Positions 51,281-58,540 of a stretch of 64,000 nt of DNA are shown piece after piece. The stretch is from Serratia marcescens subsp. marcescens ATCC 13880 (lineage in GTDB: Bacteria > Pseudomonadota > Gammaproteobacteria > Enterobacterales > Enterobacteriaceae), in assembly GCF_017299535.1 (NCBI RefSeq), contig NZ_CP071238.1, positions 1,054,001 through 1,118,000 on the forward strand, written 5' to 3'. Positions within the stretch are counted from its first letter, which is position 1. The number at the start of each line of letters is the position of its first letter. The notes beneath the pieces were generated by a model that saw nothing but the letters and a program-made list of their open reading frames with translations, was not told the DNA's origin and did no database searches. A program made the position numbers and the translations under genes.

Positions 51281-52144
51281 TCAGGCGTCGCGTTGGCGAA
51301 TCACCCCTTCCTGCACGGTGGTGGCGACCAGTACGCCGTCGCGGGTATAAATCTGGCCGCGCACAAAGCCCCGTGCGCCGGAGGCGGAGGAGCTCTCCAC
51401 CGCGTACAGCAGCCAGTCATCCATGCGGAACGGACGGTGGAACCACATTGAGTGGTCAATGGTGGCCACCTGCATGCCCGGCTCGAGGAAACCGACGCCG
51501 TGCGGCTGCAGCGCCGTCGGCAGGAAATTAAAGTCCGACGCGTAGCCCAGCAGATATTGGTGGATGCGCTGATCGTCCGGCATGCTGCCGTTGGCGCGGA
51601 ACCACACATAGCGATGCGGTTCTTCCACGCTGCCTTTCAGCGGGTTATGGAATTTCACCGGGCGCATTTCGATCGGCTTCTGGCCGATAAATTTTTCGCG
51701 CACTTTTTCCGGCAGCATATGCGCCAGCTTCTGGGCGATCTCTGATTCAGACAGCAGCCCTTCCGGCGGCGGCACGTCCGGCATCAGGTTCTGATGCTCG
51801 AAGCCCGTTTCCGGACTTTGGAAGGAGGCGGTCATATAGAAGATAGGTTTGCCGTGCTGGATGGCGCTGACGCGGCGCGCGCTGAAGCTGTTGCCGTCGC
51901 GCAGGGTTTCCACGTCGTAAACGATAGGTTTGCTGCTGTCGCCCGGGCGCAGGAAGTAGCTGTGGAACGAATGCACGCTGCGCTCGTCCGGCACCGTCTG
52001 TTTGGCGGCGTACAACGCCTGGCCGACCACCTGCCCGCCGAATACCTGGCGCAGCCCCAGATCTTCACTCTGACCGCGGAACAATCCTTCTTCGATTTTC
52101 TCCAGATCCAGCAGATCGAGGAGGTTTTGCAATGCCTGGCTCAT
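51281..52144 (-). CDS. tesB: Acyl-CoA thioesterase II
   Basis: 287 residues, a double hot-dog fold. TesB hydrolyses medium- and long-chain acyl-CoAs. Family marks are [23 protein letters not shown] near the start, [13 protein letters not shown], and the late catalytic region with [10 protein letters not shown] (Asp near 205), [13 protein letters not shown] and [21 protein letters not shown] with the conserved Thr and Gln. Convergent with amtB, as in E. coli. Confidence 0.97.
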   Translation of the reverse strand: MSQALQNLLDLLDLEKIEEGLFRGQSEDLGLRQVFGGQVVGQALYAAKQTVPDERSVHSFHSYFLRPGDSSKPIVYDVETLRDGNSFSARRVSAIQHGKPIFYMTASFQSPETGFEHQNLMPDVPPPEGLLSESEIAQKLAHMLPEKVREKFIGQKPIEMRPVKFHNPLKGSVEEPHRYVWFRANGSMPDDQRIHQYLLGYASDFNFLPTALQPHGVGFLEPGMQVATIDHSMWFHRPFRMDDWLLYAVESSSASGARGFVRGQIYTRDGVLVATTVQEGVIRQRDA

Positions 52145-52374
52145 AAAGTTGTTACCTTTCTAATAATCATTTTGCGCAGTGTGCGGAATATCACGGCGCG
52201 GCGTCAACATTTTGCGTTAAGGGCCGATGAGAATGCTCTTAATCATGGACGCCGTGGGCTGCTTAAGTGATTAATAGGCGGGGTAAAGTGGATTTATCAG
52301 TGTTTTGTGCTAGGTTTAATAGGTGAGGTGGTGAAAGCCACCAACATGTTGATAATAAAAAAGGAGACCGATCC

Positions 52375-52866
52375 ATGAAACTCTGGCAAATCGTAGGCGG
52401 TGCCGCGGCACTGACGATCACGCTGGCAGGATGCGCGCAAAAGAGTGCCGATGTGCCTACACAGGCGGCCGGTAACCCGGCGGCTGCGCAAACGCAGATT
52501 CAGGGCCCGGCGGTGACAGGTTCGGTTAATATACGTCAGCGCATTGCGCTGCCGCCGGACGCCGTACTGACGGTCACCCTCTCTGACGCTTCGCTGGCAG
52601 ATGCGCCGTCCAAAGTGATTGCACAGCGCGCGGTACGTACTGAAGGGCAGCAGGCGCCATTCAGCTTTACGCTGCCGTACAACCCGTCCGACATCCAACC
52701 GAATGCGCGCATCATTCTGAGCGCGGCGGTGACGGTCAACGGGCGCCTGATGTTCATTACCGACACCATCCAGGAAGTGGTTAACCGCAACGGCACCCGC
52801 GCCGATCTGCTGCTGGTTCCGGTTCAGGGTGTGCCGATTCAGGCTGCGCCAACCGCCATGCAGTAA
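52375..52866 (+). CDS. ybaY: YbaY family lipoprotein
   Basis: 163 residues. Lipobox TLAGC gives Cys20 as lipid site. The mature part after a Gln/Ala/Pro-rich linker is the YbaY-type domain (about 43-145): GSVNIRQRIALPPDAVLTVTLSDASL, PFSFTLPYNP and SAAVTVNGRLMFITDT, which resembles the type III secretion pilotin-like YbaY/YscW fold. In E. coli it is glycine/sucrose-inducible and of unknown role. AAGGAG precedes the start. Confidence 0.92.
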   Translation: MKLWQIVGGAAALTITLAGCAQKSADVPTQAAGNPAAAQTQIQGPAVTGSVNIRQRIALPPDAVLTVTLSDASLADAPSKVIAQRAVRTEGQQAPFSFTLPYNPSDIQPNARIILSAAVTVNGRLMFITDTIQEVVNRNGTRADLLLVPVQGVPIQAAPTAMQ

Positions 52867-52894
52867 ACTTACTGCGGTACAGCAAGATGAAATC

Positions 52895-52933
52895 AACAGC
52901 CTTTGCGCTTCGGCCAAAGGCTGTTTTGTTTTA
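52895..52933 (+). terminator. Intrinsic terminator after ybaY
   Basis: Perfect 11-bp stem AACAGCCTTTG / CAAAGGCTGTT with a 9-base loop and a TTGTTTT tail, reaching the stop codon of convergent atl. Confidence 0.9.
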
Positions 52934-53245
52934 CCAGCGCCAGCCGTAGCGTTCGAAATCGACCGTGCTGTGCGGGCCGAAAATTATCCCCTCCGCCAGC
53001 AGTGCCTGCCGTTGCCGTTGAAAATCCTCCCCCTGCTGCGAGATCTGTCCGTGCCGGTTGATCACCCGGTGCCAGGGCAGCGTGCTGCCTTCGGGCAAAC
53101 GCCGCAGCACGCCGCCAACCTGACGCGCGGCGCGCGGCGAACCGGCCAGCCGGGCGACTTCACCGTAAGTGGTGACTTTGCCGAACGGGATGGCGGCCAC
53201 GATATGGAAAACCCGCTGGCTGAAAGAGGCGTCTTCTGGTTGCAT
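52931..53245 (-). CDS. atl: Alkyltransferase-like protein (Atl/YbaZ)
   Basis: 104 residues, the size of the C-terminal half of O6-alkylguanine-DNA alkyltransferases. The active-site motif PCHR is PWHR here (LPWHRVINRHG, near residue 63), so the acceptor Cys is replaced by Trp, the mark of ATL proteins. These bind O6-alkylguanine without repairing it and pass the lesion to nucleotide excision repair. The DNA-binding helix-turn-helix IPFGKVTTYGEVARLAG is conserved. E. coli YbaZ has an extra N-terminal part that is missing here. It lies just upstream of ffs, in the opposite direction. Confidence 0.94.
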   Translation of the reverse strand: MQPEDASFSQRVFHIVAAIPFGKVTTYGEVARLAGSPRAARQVGGVLRRLPEGSTLPWHRVINRHGQISQQGEDFQRQRQALLAEGIIFGPHSTVDFERYGWRW

Positions 53246-53332
53246 ATTGCTGTTCCTGCACGAGTCAAAACCCAGGCGAAGAGTGTGCCACAGCGCAGGT
53301 GGGTAAGAAAACAGCGGTTGGCCCCGGTTGGC

Positions 53333-53361
53333 TTGCTATTTGGTGGGGCATCGCCGATAAT
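53333..53361 (+). promoter_or_regulatory. Promoter of ffs
   Basis: -35 TTGCTA (53333-53338), 17 bp, -10 GATAAT (53356-53361). Transcription would start near 53368, giving a leader of about 26 bases before the mature RNA, in keeping with the known RNase P-processed 4.5S precursor. Confidence 0.8.
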
Positions 53362-53393
53362 GCCCACCGCTTCAGAGTACAGAAGCCGTCAAT

Positions 53394-53507
53394 GGGGGCC
53401 CTGTTGGTTCTCCCGCAACACTAACTTGTGAACTCGGTCAGGTCCGGAAGGAAGCAGCCGCAGCAGGTGACGTGTGTGCCGGGATGTAGCTGGCAGGGTC
53501 CCCACCC
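53394..53507 (+). ncRNA. ffs: 4.5S RNA, the signal recognition particle RNA
   Basis: 114 bases, the E. coli length. The conserved apical part with the Ffh-binding internal loops is present (GGTCAGGTCCGGAAGG then AAGCAGCC, with the GGAA tetraloop), and the ends pair as GGGGGCCCTG with CAGGGTCCCC. It forms the SRP with Ffh and targets membrane proteins co-translationally. Position after ybaY-atl matches E. coli. Confidence 0.98.
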
Positions 53508-53829
53508 ATTTGGGCTTCGCCAATCCGCGCTTTTGTCACCTCTCTTCCACGTATCTATTATCCATTTCTGTCATCAGGCAGAGCGACACGCATTTCTTTT
53601 CTTCTCGCCCTTAATTCTTTTGGATAATGAATTAGCGGTGCTGGGGTGAAGGCATAGTGAGGCGGCCGATGAGGTAACCTGTCTCGATTAAAAAAGAAAA
53701 TTGTTTCCGGACAATATTATTATCGAAAGAGGGAACGTAAATGAAGTTTTACTGTCAATAGGAAAAGTACGTATTTAACTTGAACATTGAGGCCGATAAA
53801 AGCATCGGCTCAACGCGTTGGGGGGCTGA
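53508..53829. other. AT-rich gene-free stretch between ffs and hha
   Basis: This 322-bp stretch holds no convincing ORF. The half nearer to hha is AT-rich. A hairpin at 53788-53812 (CCGAT / ATCGG extended by TGAG and CTCA) lies 18 bp after the hha stop and could be its 3' end, though no T-run follows. Confidence 0.55.
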
Positions 53830-54033
53830 TTATCTGACATATTTCCAAACGGAGGTGGGGATTTTGTCATACAGTTTGTTCATGGTGAGCTCTGCCAGAC
53901 GGTGATCGGCCGCTGAGTAAAACAGCTCCAGTTCATCATCGGAAAGCTCGTACTTATTTTTCTCAATAACACGTTCGAGAGTATCAATCGTGGTGCATTT
54001 ACGTAAACGCATCAGATAGTCGGTTTTAGTCAT
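53830..54033 (-). CDS. hha: Haemolysin expression modulator Hha/YmoA
   Basis: 67 residues, almost the same as Yersinia YmoA over its whole length (start [20 protein letters not shown]; YmoA-like [20 protein letters not shown]). Hha-type proteins lack DNA-binding activity of their own and join H-NS/StpA to silence horizontally acquired and virulence genes, often in a temperature-dependent way. It lies 49 bp after tomB on the same strand, the conserved tomB-hha pair. It sits in an AT-rich patch. Confidence 0.97.
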   Translation of the reverse strand: MTKTDYLMRLRKCTTIDTLERVIEKNKYELSDDELELFYSAADHRLAELTMNKLYDKIPTSVWKYVR

Positions 54034-54082
54034 GGTGGCCTTTAGTTTAATAACCGTAAAATAGCTTGGGAATAATTATCCC

Positions 54083-54451
54083 CTAAGTTTTCATTGTCGT
54101 ACAGATGTCCTCTCCTGAGAACATTCTGAATAATCTCGCCTTGGTTTTTTGCCAGCGGCGCAGGTCGGAATCATTGATACCATAGCTGCTGAACAGCGTA
54201 TAGGTATCGTCGAGATATTCTTCGACTAACTCCGACAGGTCAGATTCGTCCATGTATTTAATTTTATAACTCATCACAAACGAAGCGATATGTTCGATCA
54301 ACTCATTAAGCTGCAGGTTGACGGAGGACGTCGGATCGTTGACCCACCCATGATGACTGTCTCCCAGGGTAGCGATACCTTCATCATACAAATTTTCGCA
54401 CAAGAATTTGAGCTGAGCAATGTCGTGCCGCTTAGGCGAATACTCATCCAT
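54083..54451 (-). CDS. tomB: Hha toxicity modulator TomB (YbaJ)
   Basis: 122 residues, rich in acidic and aromatic residues, with the YbaJ start MDEYSPKRHDIAQLKFLCENLYDEG followed by HHGWVNDPTSSVNLQLNELIEH. TomB relieves the toxicity of Hha and influences conjugation and biofilm formation; oxygen-dependent inactivation of Hha through a Cys has been described. It is upstream of hha on the same strand. Base composition is more AT-rich than the neighbouring metabolic genes. Confidence 0.95.
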   Translation of the reverse strand: MDEYSPKRHDIAQLKFLCENLYDEGIATLGDSHHGWVNDPTSSVNLQLNELIEHIASFVMSYKIKYMDESDLSELVEEYLDDTYTLFSSYGINDSDLRRWQKTKARLFRMFSGEDICTTMKT

Positions 54452-54609
54452 ATCATCCCCTCCGTAAGTCTTAATTGCGGTGTGATAACACTATGTGAGT
54501 AAGCTGATTTACATCATGAACGGAGGCAGCTTAACGGTGGTTAAATAAACTTCCCGTAAAATGAATATAAATCATTTTTTCGCGTTTGGCCTGTAGTTAT
54601 TACGTAAAC

Positions 54610-54963
54610 TTACAATTCATCCGCAGTTGATGGGCGTGAGTTATCAATGATGTCGAAGATTAAACCCCGAGACGTCACTTGAAACCGGACGCTGTCGTTG
54701 ATGATATCTTCGCTGTTGATATCCAGGCAGGCATTAAAAATGCCCCACTTATAACGATAACTCATTGAATAATCGCCGCCACCTTGTTGCACTATATCAA
54801 GTATTTCTAATGAATCTTCGGCATAGCGTGCGCTTTCAGAATAAAAGCTGAGTCCGCTGGTCAGCGCCGGCACTAACTCCGCGCTATTGTCATTAATCAC
54901 TTTCTTTAATTTTTTAACAGAAAGTGCGTTGACTTCCAGGTTACAGGCAAGGGTAACAAGCAT
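54610..54963 (-). CDS. Hypothetical protein, not recognised
   Basis: 117 residues starting at ATG 54963. I do not recognise a family. The sequence is mixed alpha/beta in character, acidic (many Asp, Glu and Ser), with no signal peptide of standard form, no membrane helix and no Cys cluster; a single Cys lies near the start (TLACNLEV) and one near residue 79. It is read in the same direction as tomB-hha, ending 158 bp before tomB, and is absent from this position in E. coli. It is AT-rich like hha and tomB. Because it is open over 117 codons in AT-rich DNA it is probably real, but function cannot be stated. Confidence 0.6.
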   Translation of the reverse strand: MLVTLACNLEVNALSVKKLKKVINDNSAELVPALTSGLSFYSESARYAEDSLEILDIVQQGGGDYSMSYRYKWGIFNACLDINSEDIINDSVRFQVTSRGLIFDIIDNSRPSTADEL

Positions 54964-55190
54964 TAATCTCGGCCAACAACAATGTTATCTGCTTATCTTA
55001 CTCCTTTTCCGCCCTCGTCGGTAAATTTTTCGATTTACCGCTGTTCTTTACCTTACGCCAACATTCCAACCGAATGGAAATAGCCCTGAGTTTTGTAAGG
55101 GGGACGGGGGAAGATCCGCTGTGCGACGGATTGTTACGTTCCGTTGCATTATTGTCGCGCCATAGCTTGAGATACGGCAGTTGTTGTGAT

Positions 55191-55203
55191 GTTATATTAT
55201 AAC
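55191..55203. promoter_or_regulatory. Zur box upstream of the zinc ABC transporter
   Basis: GTTATA-T-TATAAC, a perfect 6-bp palindrome centred on one base, preceded by TGAT. It matches the core of the enterobacterial Zur consensus (GTTATAnTATAAC). The first start codons of the transporter cluster lie 16-28 bp downstream. Confidence 0.85.
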
Positions 55204-55218
55204 CATTAACCCGTCATT

Positions 55219-55371
55219 TTGGTCACCACATTGATTCCCACTTCGCAACATGGCGCCGCGCCGTCACTGAATTCGTTGTTCACCACCTCCGCTGCCGCGC
55301 GTTGTGCGGGTGCCGTTGTGCTGCTGGCCCTGCTGTGGTTCGGCATCTTTTGGGCGGTATCGCTGCCATGA
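55219..55371 (+). CDS. Small membrane protein ORF coupled to the zinc ABC ATPase
   Basis: A 50-codon frame, open from a stop at 55207-55209 to TGA at 55369-55371; possible starts are TTG 55219 or TTG 55231, and neither has a good Shine-Dalgarno, so the start is uncertain. The N-terminal half is polar and rich in Ser, Thr and Ala; the C-terminal half, CAGAVVLLALLWFGIFWAV (about 29-47), is a clear membrane helix. The TGA overlaps the ATPase ATG as ATGA, the coupling also used between ATPase and permease. It could be a small accessory subunit of the importer, or a translated leader. No family was recognised. Confidence 0.5.
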   Translation: MVTTLIPTSQHGAAPSLNSLFTTSAAARCAGAVVLLALLWFGIFWAVSLP

Positions 55372-56081
55372 TCACCCTGCGCCAGTTGGTGCTGGGCTAT
55401 GGCGCCACGCCGCTTTTTCCGCCGCTGAGCGGGCAGTTTACCGCCGGCTCGCTGACCGCGGTGGTGGGCGTCAATGGGGCCGGAAAATCGACATTGCTGA
55501 AAACGCTCGCCGGTTTGCTGCCGCCGATGAGCGGCAGCCTGAATTTTAGCGGCGGAAAGCCGCCGCGCAGAGCTTATTTGCCGCAGCAGGCGGAACTGGA
55601 TCGGCAATTCCCGATCGCGGTGAGCGATCTGGTGGCGATGGGCTGTTGGCCGCAAAGCGGCATGTTCGGAGGCATGAACAAGCGTGCGGCGAGCCAGGTC
55701 AATGAGGCGTTGGCGAGCGTTGGCATGAGCGCGCTGGTGCGCAACCCGGTGGGCGAGCTGTCCGGCGGTCAGCTGCAGCGGGTGTTGTTTGCGCGCCTGC
55801 TGGTCCAACAAGCGCCGCTGATTTTGCTGGATGAACCTTTCACCGGTATCGATAGCGCCACCACGCAGATCCTGCTGCAGGCGATCGCGCAACTGCACCG
55901 GCAGGGGAAAACGGTGATCGCCGTGCTGCACGATATGTCGATGGTCGCCGAGCATTTTCCGCAGGCGCTGTTGCTGACGCCGCAGGCTTGCCACTGGGGC
56001 GCGGCCGAGCAAGTGCTGGAGCAGGTGCCGAGGCATCACACCGCCGAACGGCAGCCGGATCTGCGGGCGGTGGCGCCATGA
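55368..56081 (+). CDS. Zinc/metal ABC transporter ATP-binding protein (ZnuC-like)
   Basis: 237 residues from the ATG at 55368. Walker A GVNGAGKST is at 34-42, Q-loop LPQQAE near 71, signature LSGGQLQR at 131-138, Walker B LILLDEP at 151-157 and the switch His at 188 (VLHDMS). The sequence MAVSDLVAMG-like region and size fit the zinc/manganese (MZT) subfamily. It overlaps the preceding small ORF and the following permease gene by 4 bp each. The upstream Zur box points to zinc as the substrate. The genome may also carry the usual znuABC elsewhere. Confidence 0.92.
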   Translation: MITLRQLVLGYGATPLFPPLSGQFTAGSLTAVVGVNGAGKSTLLKTLAGLLPPMSGSLNFSGGKPPRRAYLPQQAELDRQFPIAVSDLVAMGCWPQSGMFGGMNKRAASQVNEALASVGMSALVRNPVGELSGGQLQRVLFARLLVQQAPLILLDEPFTGIDSATTQILLQAIAQLHRQGKTVIAVLHDMSMVAEHFPQALLLTPQACHWGAAEQVLEQVPRHHTAERQPDLRAVAP

Positions 56082-56935
56082 TGCTGTTGCATGGGCTTAT
56101 CGATCCTTTCCTCTCTTTCGGTTTTATGCGTCGCGCGCTGATGGCTTGCCTGGCGTTGTCGCTCAGCGCCGCCCCGCTGGGCGTGTTTCTGCTGCTGCGC
56201 CGCATGAGTCTGGTCGGGGATGCCTTGTCCCACGCGGTGTTGCCGGGCGCGGCGATCGGCTATCTGATCTCCGGCATGTCGCTGGTGGCGATGGGCGTAG
56301 GCGGCTTTATCGCCGGGCTGGCGGTGGCGATGTTGTCCGGCCTGGTGAGCCGCCGCACGCCGCTGAAAGAGGACGCCAGCTTCGCCGGATTCTATCTGGG
56401 CTCACTGGCGCTGGGGGTCACGCTGGTCTCGCTGCGCGGTTCCAGCGTGGATCTGCTGCACGTGTTGTTCGGTTCGATCCTGGCGGTGGATGCGCAGGCG
56501 ATGCTGATGGTCGGTGCGATCGCCTCGGTTTCGCTGCTGGCGCTGGCGGCGCTGTACCGCGCGCTGGTGATCGAATCCTTCGACGTCACTTTCCTGCGCG
56601 TTAACGCGCCGCGCCGGTTGGCGCTGATCCACGGCCTGTTTTTGGCGCTGGTAGTGGTCAATCTGGTGGCGGGATTCCAGATCCTCGGCACCCTGATGTC
56701 GGTTGGGTTAATGATGTTGCCCGCCGCCAGCGCGCGCTTCTGGGCGCGCAATCTGCCGCAGACGCTGGCGACGGCGATGGGCATCGGCGCGCTTTCCAGT
56801 CTGATTGGGCTGGTGTGGTCCTATCACGCTTCGCTGCCCGCCGGCCCGGCGATCGTGCTCAGCGCCAGCATCCTCTTTTTTGTCTCAATCCTGTTTGGAA
56901 CGCGCGGGGGCATTTACGCCTTTGCGCGCCGTTGA
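56078..56935 (+). CDS. Zinc/metal ABC transporter permease (ZnuB-like)
   Basis: 285 residues from ATG 56078, whose ATGA overlaps the ATPase stop. An ABC-3 family membrane protein with about eight or nine helices: FGFMRRALMACLALSLSAAPLG at the start, the conserved LLRRMSLVGDALSHAVLPGAAIGY loop, and LGTLMSVGLMMLPAASARFWA late in the protein. It forms the channel for metal delivered by the binding protein encoded next. The gap to that gene is 25 bp. Confidence 0.93.
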   Translation: MMLLHGLIDPFLSFGFMRRALMACLALSLSAAPLGVFLLLRRMSLVGDALSHAVLPGAAIGYLISGMSLVAMGVGGFIAGLAVAMLSGLVSRRTPLKEDASFAGFYLGSLALGVTLVSLRGSSVDLLHVLFGSILAVDAQAMLMVGAIASVSLLALAALYRALVIESFDVTFLRVNAPRRLALIHGLFLALVVVNLVAGFQILGTLMSVGLMMLPAASARFWARNLPQTLATAMGIGALSSLIGLVWSYHASLPAGPAIVLSASILFFVSILFGTRGGIYAFARR

Positions 56936-56960
56936 GAAGTGCCATTTGCAAGGAGAAAGT

Positions 56961-57839
56961 ATGAAACGTTTACCTATATCGCTGGCGGTTGCTGCTCTGC
57001 TGGCCAGCCCATTGGCGATGGCGAAGACCGTCGACGCCGTCGCCAGCTTTTCCATTCTGGGAGATATCGTCAAGCAGGTGGGCGGCGATCACGTCAAGGT
57101 CAGCACGCTGGTGGGGCCGGATGGCGATCCGCACAGTTTCGAGCCTTCGCCGCAGGACGGCAAGAAGCTGGCTCAGGCTGATGTGGTCTTCGTCAGCGGC
57201 CTGGGGCTGGAAGGGTGGATCGATCGCCTGGTCAGCGCTTCGGGTTATAAAGGGCAGGTGATCACCGCTTCACAGGGCATCAACACCCGCCAGATGGAAG
57301 AGGATGGCAAACCGATTACCGATCCTCACGCGTGGAACAGCATGAAAAACGGCGTACAGTACGCCACCAACGTGATGAACGCCCTGATCGCCGCCGATCC
57401 TGAGGATGCCAACTATTTTCGCCAGCGCGGCGCCGACTACATTCAGCAGCTGCAAAAGTTGGATCTGTGGGCCAAAACCCAGTTCGCCGCAGTGCCGCCG
57501 CAGAAACGTAAGGTGCTGACCAGCCATGATGCTTTTGGCTACTTTGGGCAAGAGTATGGCGTCACCTTCCTTGCCCCGGTCGGATTTTCCACCGAAGCGG
57601 AAGCCAGCGCCAGCGACGTGGCGAACCTGATTAAGCAGATTAAACAGGAGAAGGTGAACGCTTACTTTATCGAAAACCAGACCGATCCGCGGCTGGTGAA
57701 ACAGATTGCCGCCGCCACCGGCGCCAAGGCGGGCGGCGAGCTGTACCCTGAAGCGCTCTCCCGCGCCGGCGGCCCGGCGGCCACCTATGAGCAGGCGTTC
57801 AAACACAATGTCGACACGCTGCTGAGCAGCATGAAGTAA
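56961..57839 (+). CDS. Zinc/metal ABC transporter substrate-binding protein (cluster A-I)
   Basis: 292 residues from ATG 56961, with AAGGAGA upstream. A signal peptide ends at ALLASPLAMA, so the mature protein is periplasmic. Candidate metal ligands are His58 (DPHSFEP), His123 (TDPHAWNS), His189 (TSHDAFGYF) and an acidic residue, probably Glu264 (ELYPEALS). The third His, where manganese binders usually have Glu, suggests zinc, in keeping with the Zur box. The His/Asp-rich loop of ZnuA is absent, so it looks more like AztC-type binders. A shared terminator follows. Confidence 0.92.
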   Translation: MKRLPISLAVAALLASPLAMAKTVDAVASFSILGDIVKQVGGDHVKVSTLVGPDGDPHSFEPSPQDGKKLAQADVVFVSGLGLEGWIDRLVSASGYKGQVITASQGINTRQMEEDGKPITDPHAWNSMKNGVQYATNVMNALIAADPEDANYFRQRGADYIQQLQKLDLWAKTQFAAVPPQKRKVLTSHDAFGYFGQEYGVTFLAPVGFSTEAEASASDVANLIKQIKQEKVNAYFIENQTDPRLVKQIAAATGAKAGGELYPEALSRAGGPAATYEQAFKHNVDTLLSSMK

Positions 57840-57896
57840 TCTCTGCCCCCCGCCCGCGGGTGGGGGACAGCTTGCAGGCACTTTCTCGCCATAAAA

Positions 57897-57925
57897 AAAG
57901 CCCCGTTGAGCAGCAACGGGGCTTT
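57897..57925. terminator. Bidirectional terminator between the zinc importer and ribosomal genes
   Basis: Perfect 12-bp stem AAAGCCCCGTTG / CAACGGGGCTTT with loop AGCAG and an A-run on the left, which is a T-run for the minus strand. It serves the convergent transporter operon and ykgM-ykgO. Confidence 0.93.
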
Positions 57926-57946
57926 GCGACAGATGACACTTGGGAG

Positions 57947-58087
57947 TTAACGCTTTTTCTTACGTCCCTGTACCGCTTTGAATCGCGGATTGCTTTTACA
58001 GATCACATAGATGCGGCCACGACGACGCACGACTTTGCAATCCGGGTGGCGGTTTTTCGCCGAACGCAATGAACTCAATACCTGCAT
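57947..58087 (-). CDS. ykgO: Type B 50S ribosomal protein L36 (RpmJ2/YkgO)
   Basis: 46 residues. Start [17 protein letters not shown] and end [11 protein letters not shown] match the zinc-independent L36 paralogue. Two of the four zinc ligands of normal L36 are replaced; Cys17 and Cys30 remain. When zinc is scarce it substitutes for zinc-containing L36. It starts 12 bp after the ykgM stop (AAGGAAACCCC before its ATG), so the two form one unit behind the Zur box at 58373. Confidence 0.96.
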   Translation of the reverse strand: MQVLSSLRSAKNRHPDCKVVRRRGRIYVICKSNPRFKAVQGRKKKR

Positions 58088-58099
58088 GGGGTTTCCTTG

Positions 58100-58354
58100 T
58101 TACTTATTGCCGATAAAGCGGCCAAAGCGCTGCTGGAAGCGCGCCGTGCTGCCTTCTTTGGAATAGTCTTTCTGCTTGCCGGTGTAATACGGATGCGAAG
58201 CGGAAGAGACGTCGAGGGTGACATACGGCCAGCTTTCGCCGTCCAGTTCGATAGTGCGATCGGTTTTGATGGTCGATCCCACTTTGAAGTAGGCATTGGC
58301 GCTGACGTCGTGGAACACCACGGTGCGGTAATCGGGGTGGATGCCGGGTTTCAT
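58100..58354 (-). CDS. ykgM: Type B 50S ribosomal protein L31 (RpmE2/YkgM)
   Basis: 84 residues from ATG 58354; the open frame extends upstream through the Zur box but homology starts here ([16 protein letters not shown]). It has no Cys at all, so it lacks the zinc ribbon of normal L31. Under zinc limitation it displaces L31 from ribosomes and frees zinc. A GAGGGCC sequence precedes the start, and a perfect Zur palindrome lies 18 bp upstream. First gene of the ykgM-ykgO unit. Confidence 0.97.
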   Translation of the reverse strand: MKPGIHPDYRTVVFHDVSANAYFKVGSTIKTDRTIELDGESWPYVTLDVSSASHPYYTGKQKDYSKEGSTARFQQRFGRFIGNK

Positions 58355-58372
58355 AATGGCCCTCTCGTGTAA

Positions 58373-58387
58373 TGTTATACTATAACA
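58373..58387. promoter_or_regulatory. Zur box upstream of ykgM-ykgO
   Basis: TGTTATA-C-TATAACA, a perfect 7-bp palindrome matching the Zur consensus, 18 bp before the ykgM start. Confidence 0.92.
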
Positions 58388-58483
58388 ATAATTATGCGCC
58401 GACCTGGCATCGCGATCAAGCGCAAATTGCACACAAAAGTGAATTAATGAGAACGGTTTGCATTAAGTAACTGAAGCAAAAGA

Positions 58484-58507
58484 AAAAGGCCGCATGCGCG
58501 GCCTTTT
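58484..58507 (-). terminator. Terminator of the acrAB operon
   Basis: 10-bp perfect stem AAAAGGCCGC / GCGGCCTTTT with loop ATGC, 34 bp past the acrB stop. The flanking A-run becomes a T-run on the minus strand. Confidence 0.88.
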
Positions 58508-58540
58508 CGATTATCAGGTGGAGCTCACATCACTGAGCGA

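Noticed and set aside
55206..56039. 277-codon minus-strand open frame opposite the zinc ATPase
   Set aside because: Covers the Zur-controlled coding region in antisense and has a repetitive Gln/Arg/His composition.
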